Source of the DNA: Clostridia bacterium
GTDB taxonomy: Bacteria; Bacillota_A; Clostridia; Oscillospirales; CAG-272
Direction: 5' to 3'
Length of the DNA: 8,974 nt
Assembly: GCA_017408625.1 (NCBI GenBank)
Contig: JAFQUG010000269.1
Coordinates: forward strand, 1-8,974
Each line of letters starts with the position of its first letter. The stretch's first letter is position 1. Both the position numbers and the translations under genes were made by a program. Positions 7,665 through 8,974 of this stretch are shown here, in pieces. The notes beneath the pieces are model-generated. The model did not search any database. It was given only the letters and a program-made list of their open reading frames with translations, and was not told the origin of the DNA.

Positions 7665-7683
7665 GCAAATCACATGCAAATCA
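7665..7683. repeat. Direct repeat GCAAATCA spaced one helical turn
   Basis: GCAAATCA occurs at 7665-7672 and 7676-7683, an 11-base period that puts both copies on the same DNA face. A third partial copy (AAATCA) lies at 7719-7724, next to the tRNA -35 box. An activator or repressor site is possible but unproven. Confidence 0.3.
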
Positions 7684-7712
7684 GTGAAATTTGGAATTCT
7701 CCCCAAAATGAC

Positions 7713-7741
7713 TTGACAAATCAAAATAAGTATGCTATAAT
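7713..7741 (+). promoter_or_regulatory. Perfect-consensus promoter of the tRNA-Pro gene
   Basis: TTGACA (7713-7718) and TATAAT (7736-7741) are 17 bases apart, with a TG at the extended -10 position. Transcription would start near 7748, about eight bases before the mature tRNA 5' end. This is as strong as a vegetative sigma-A promoter gets, in keeping with a stable RNA. Confidence 0.92.
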
Positions 7742-7755
7742 CATATGGTCGATTT

Positions 7756-7832
7756 CGGGGTGTGGCACAGTTTGGTAGTGCGCATGGTTCGGGTCCATGA
7801 GGTCGCAGGTTCGAATCCTGTCACTCCGACCA
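7756..7832 (+). tRNA. tRNA-Pro, anticodon CGG
   Basis: A 77-base cloverleaf with the 3' CCA encoded. The acceptor stem pairs CGGGGTG (7756-7762) with CACTCCG (7822-7828) with one G-U pair; the discriminator is A7829, then CCA 7830-7832. The anticodon arm CATGG-TTCGGGT-CCATG places CGG at 34-36, reading proline codon CCG. The T arm is GCAGG-TTCGAAT-CCTGT. A perfect promoter precedes it and a terminator follows directly, so it is a single-gene transcription unit. Confidence 0.95.
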
Positions 7833-7895
7833 AACCTTACTAATTCGAACGTTCGAAATTCAAAACGAATTGTGAACGGATTAGTAAGGTTTTTT
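7832..7895 (+). terminator. Long composite intrinsic terminator of the tRNA gene
   Basis: A perfect 13-bp outer stem (7832-7844, AAACCTTACTAAT, with 7880-7892) begins at the last base of the tRNA CCA and ends in a T-run (7890-7895). The loop can fold further: CGTTC/GAACG and AATTC/GAATT give an inner stem closed by an AAAAC loop, with TCGAA bulged out. The loop also contains the 14-base palindrome TTCGAACGTTCGAA (7844-7857), which can form an alternative small hairpin. Confidence 0.88.
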
Positions 7896-7950
7896 CTATA
7901 TTGTACGATTGATTATCGGTACTATCATTCTATATCTGCCTTGCATAATC

Positions 7951-7979
7951 TTGACATTTCCCCTTCGTTATGATATAAT
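7951..7979 (+). promoter_or_regulatory. Perfect-consensus promoter of the 245-aa gene
   Basis: TTGACA (7951-7956) and TATAAT (7974-7979) are separated by 17 bases with an extended -10 TG at 7971-7972. Transcription should begin near 7986, leaving a leader of about 50 bases to the start codon at 8039. No operator-like repeat overlaps it, so expression could be constitutive. Confidence 0.88.
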
Positions 7980-8038
7980 TTATTTGGCTTCTTCAGATAA
8001 CGAGAAATACGTATAAATGTAAAAATTGAGGTGGAATA

Positions 8039-8776
8039 ATGGCAAAGTCGCAACAGGTCAGATTATTGGAAAAGCAAATTAAGCAAGACAAAAATGCTGA
8101 ACGTAAACGAGAGAGAGAAGCTCGTCAAGAGGCTATACGCATGAGAGCTGCATCCGTAGTAAACGGTCAGCCTTTTGTTGCGGGTTTCCGAATCATGGAT
8201 GCTACAGCTGAAGAAGTTTTGAAATGCTTACTTGGATGCAAAAACGGTGAATCAAATCGTATTGAGTTTGATGATAGTATTTTGCCTGATTATGTTCATT
8301 TCTCTATTGGCATAGAATTGGAAAAGCTTGTTCAATATGGAATGATTGGAGGCTTGATCTCCTATGATAATGGCGGTTGGTGCGATCTCCTCCCTACTGC
8401 TCTTGTCTATTTTGAAAATAAAGATAACGCATTGCGTCAACAGGAGGAAGAAAAAAAGAAAATGTCACACGGAAATATTACTAACTATGGCAATATTGTA
8501 TATGGAAACGTAACAAATTCCACATTGTCAGTTGACAATTCCATTCATGAAATAGAGCGAATGATTGATGAGCATGGCGGAGATGATAAGGCTGAACTGC
8601 TCGAATTATTAGAGGAAGTTAAAGAGCTTATTGACAATATGCAGACAAGTCGTAATATTCCCAAACAAAAGAGACTATTTCAGCGGATAAATGACCATGT
8701 TGTAAGACATGGTTGGCTCTATGGCGCGATTGTTCAACTTTTAGGCACCGCTGCAATGACCATGTTGGGATCATAA
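8039..8776 (+). CDS. Unrecognised 245-aa protein with coiled-coil N-terminus, G-N-[IV] repeat and hydrophobic C-terminus
   Basis: The ATG at 8039 follows GAGGTGG (8028-8034) four bases upstream and a perfect promoter. I do not recognise the family. Visible parts: residues 1-37, a very charged, basic helix (RLLEKQIKQDKNAERKRERE), probably a coiled coil; 45-126, a compact region whose end (LEKLVQYGMIGGLISYDNGGWCDLLPTALVYFE) resembles the last helix and wing of a winged-helix fold; 129-141, a charged linker; 145-161, three repeats GNITNY-GNIVY-GNVTNS, likely beta-forming; 169-202, an acidic amphipathic helix; 224-243, a hydrophobic segment (HGWLYGAIVQLLGTAAMTML) that could be a membrane anchor or buried helix. 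There is no signal peptide. Codons are much more AT-ended than in the operon (about 38% GC in the first 60 coding bases), suggesting horizontal acquisition. It is monocistronic. A role in defence, phage or stress biology is possible but only a guess. Confidence 0.82.
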   Translation: MAKSQQVRLLEKQIKQDKNAERKREREARQEAIRMRAASVVNGQPFVAGFRIMDATAEEVLKCLLGCKNGESNRIEFDDSILPDYVHFSIGIELEKLVQYGMIGGLISYDNGGWCDLLPTALVYFENKDNALRQQEEEKKKMSHGNITNYGNIVYGNVTNSTLSVDNSIHEIERMIDEHGGDDKAELLELLEEVKELIDNMQTSRNIPKQKRLFQRINDHVVRHGWLYGAIVQLLGTAAMTMLGS

Positions 8777-8793
8777 CAGAGTGATAGCATTAC

Positions 8794-8845
8794 CGAAAGG
8801 CGATATATCAGTGATATATTATAATCCCGATTTTTTAGCCTTTCG
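8794..8845. repeat. Inverted repeat with nested palindrome downstream of the 245-aa gene
   Basis: CGAAAGGC (8794-8801) pairs with GCCTTTCG (8838-8845). Nested inside is the near-continuous palindrome ATATATCA-G-TGATATAT (8803-8819). A T-run (8831-8836) lies inside the outer arm rather than after it, so this is not a standard terminator. It could be an RNA 3'-end structure, a protein-binding site or a remnant of a small mobile element. Confidence 0.5.
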
Positions 8846-8912
8846 TTGTGTCCAGTGTAGCATAGGTCTCGCAGATGTAAACGTAAAAAAATATCACCGA
8901 AAAATGAAAATA

Positions 8913-8955
8913 GATATAGAACAGCCAGGTAGCAATACCTGGTTTTTTCTATATC
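8913..8955 (+). terminator. Intrinsic terminator with extended outer stem
   Basis: The core hairpin CCAGGTA (8925-8931) / TACCTGG (8936-8942) closes a GCAA (GNRA) tetraloop and is followed by TTTTTT (8943-8948). An outer pairing GATATAGAA (8913-8921) / TTCTATATC (8947-8955) extends it. It lies about 135 bases after the stop codon of the 245-aa gene and is the best candidate for the end of its transcript. Confidence 0.85.
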
Positions 8956-8974
8956 CAAAAGCAATATTTTTTTG

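Noticed and set aside
7844..7857. TTCGAACGTTCGAA as an attachment or resolution site
   Set aside because: No second copy and no recombinase are present in the window; its position inside the tRNA terminator loop is a simpler explanation.
8734..8964. Minus-strand open frame of 76 codons at the right edge
   Set aside because: Its first codons fall in the terminator hairpin, it overlaps the 3' end of the 245-aa gene and no Shine-Dalgarno sequence is visible before its ATG.
1..8974. CRISPR array, insertion sequence, rRNA gene or phage integrase
   Set aside because: No regularly spaced repeats, no transposase or integrase motifs, no terminal inverted repeats with target duplications and no rRNA signatures were seen on either strand.

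Overview
The window looks like a piece of a chromosome from an obligately anaerobic Gram-positive bacterium, most likely a gut-type Clostridia of moderate GC content. The evidence is oxygen-sensitive [4Fe-4S] activase/2-hydroxyacyl-CoA-dehydratase-type proteins, near-consensus sigma-A promoters, strong GGAGG-type ribosome binding sites and short hairpin-plus-T-run terminators. No lineage below that level can be read from the sequence alone.

Layout. Positions 1-212 are the 3' end of an unrecognised plus-strand gene. It converges on a three-gene minus-strand operon (about 7485 down to 289), and the two share a bidirectional terminator at 233-258. In transcription order the operon encodes: (i) a 982-aa three-domain enzyme made of a long-chain-acyl-CoA-synthetase-like adenylation domain, a phosphopantetheine carrier domain and a thioester-reductase domain, i.e. 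the A-T-R plan of carboxylic acid reductases; (ii) a 972-aa protein with two tandem BadF/HgdC-type activase ATPase domains followed by a cysteine-rich DUF2229 region; (iii) a 420-aa HgdB-like 2-hydroxyacyl-CoA-dehydratase-family protein that overlaps gene (ii) by one base (TGATG). Genes (ii) and (iii) together (1,392 aa) match the domain order and size of the single-chain proteins of roughly 1,400 aa common in Clostridia, the type to which I believe the anaerobic plasmalogen synthase PlsA belongs.

Working hypothesis (inference): the operon is an anaerobic reductive lipid system. Gene (i) activates a fatty acid, loads it on its own carrier domain and releases it reductively as an aldehyde or alcohol. 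Genes (ii)+(iii) use ATP-driven low-potential electron transfer on an acyl ester or thioester, as in plasmalogen or ether-lipid formation. Finding an A-T-R fatty acyl reductase as the first gene of a split PlsA-like operon is the most interesting point of the window.

The divergent intergenic region (about 7438-8038) holds the operon promoter, several small direct and inverted repeats that could be operators, a tRNA-Pro(CGG) gene with a perfect promoter and a long composite terminator, and a second perfect promoter. That last promoter drives an AT-richer, unrecognised 245-aa gene (8039-8776) with a charged N-terminal coiled-coil-like segment, a G-N-[IV] repeat tract and a hydrophobic C-terminus. 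It is followed by an inverted repeat and a strong terminator (8913-8955). The composition change next to the tRNA suggests this gene was acquired horizontally, but no integrase, attachment-site duplication, IS element or CRISPR array is visible.
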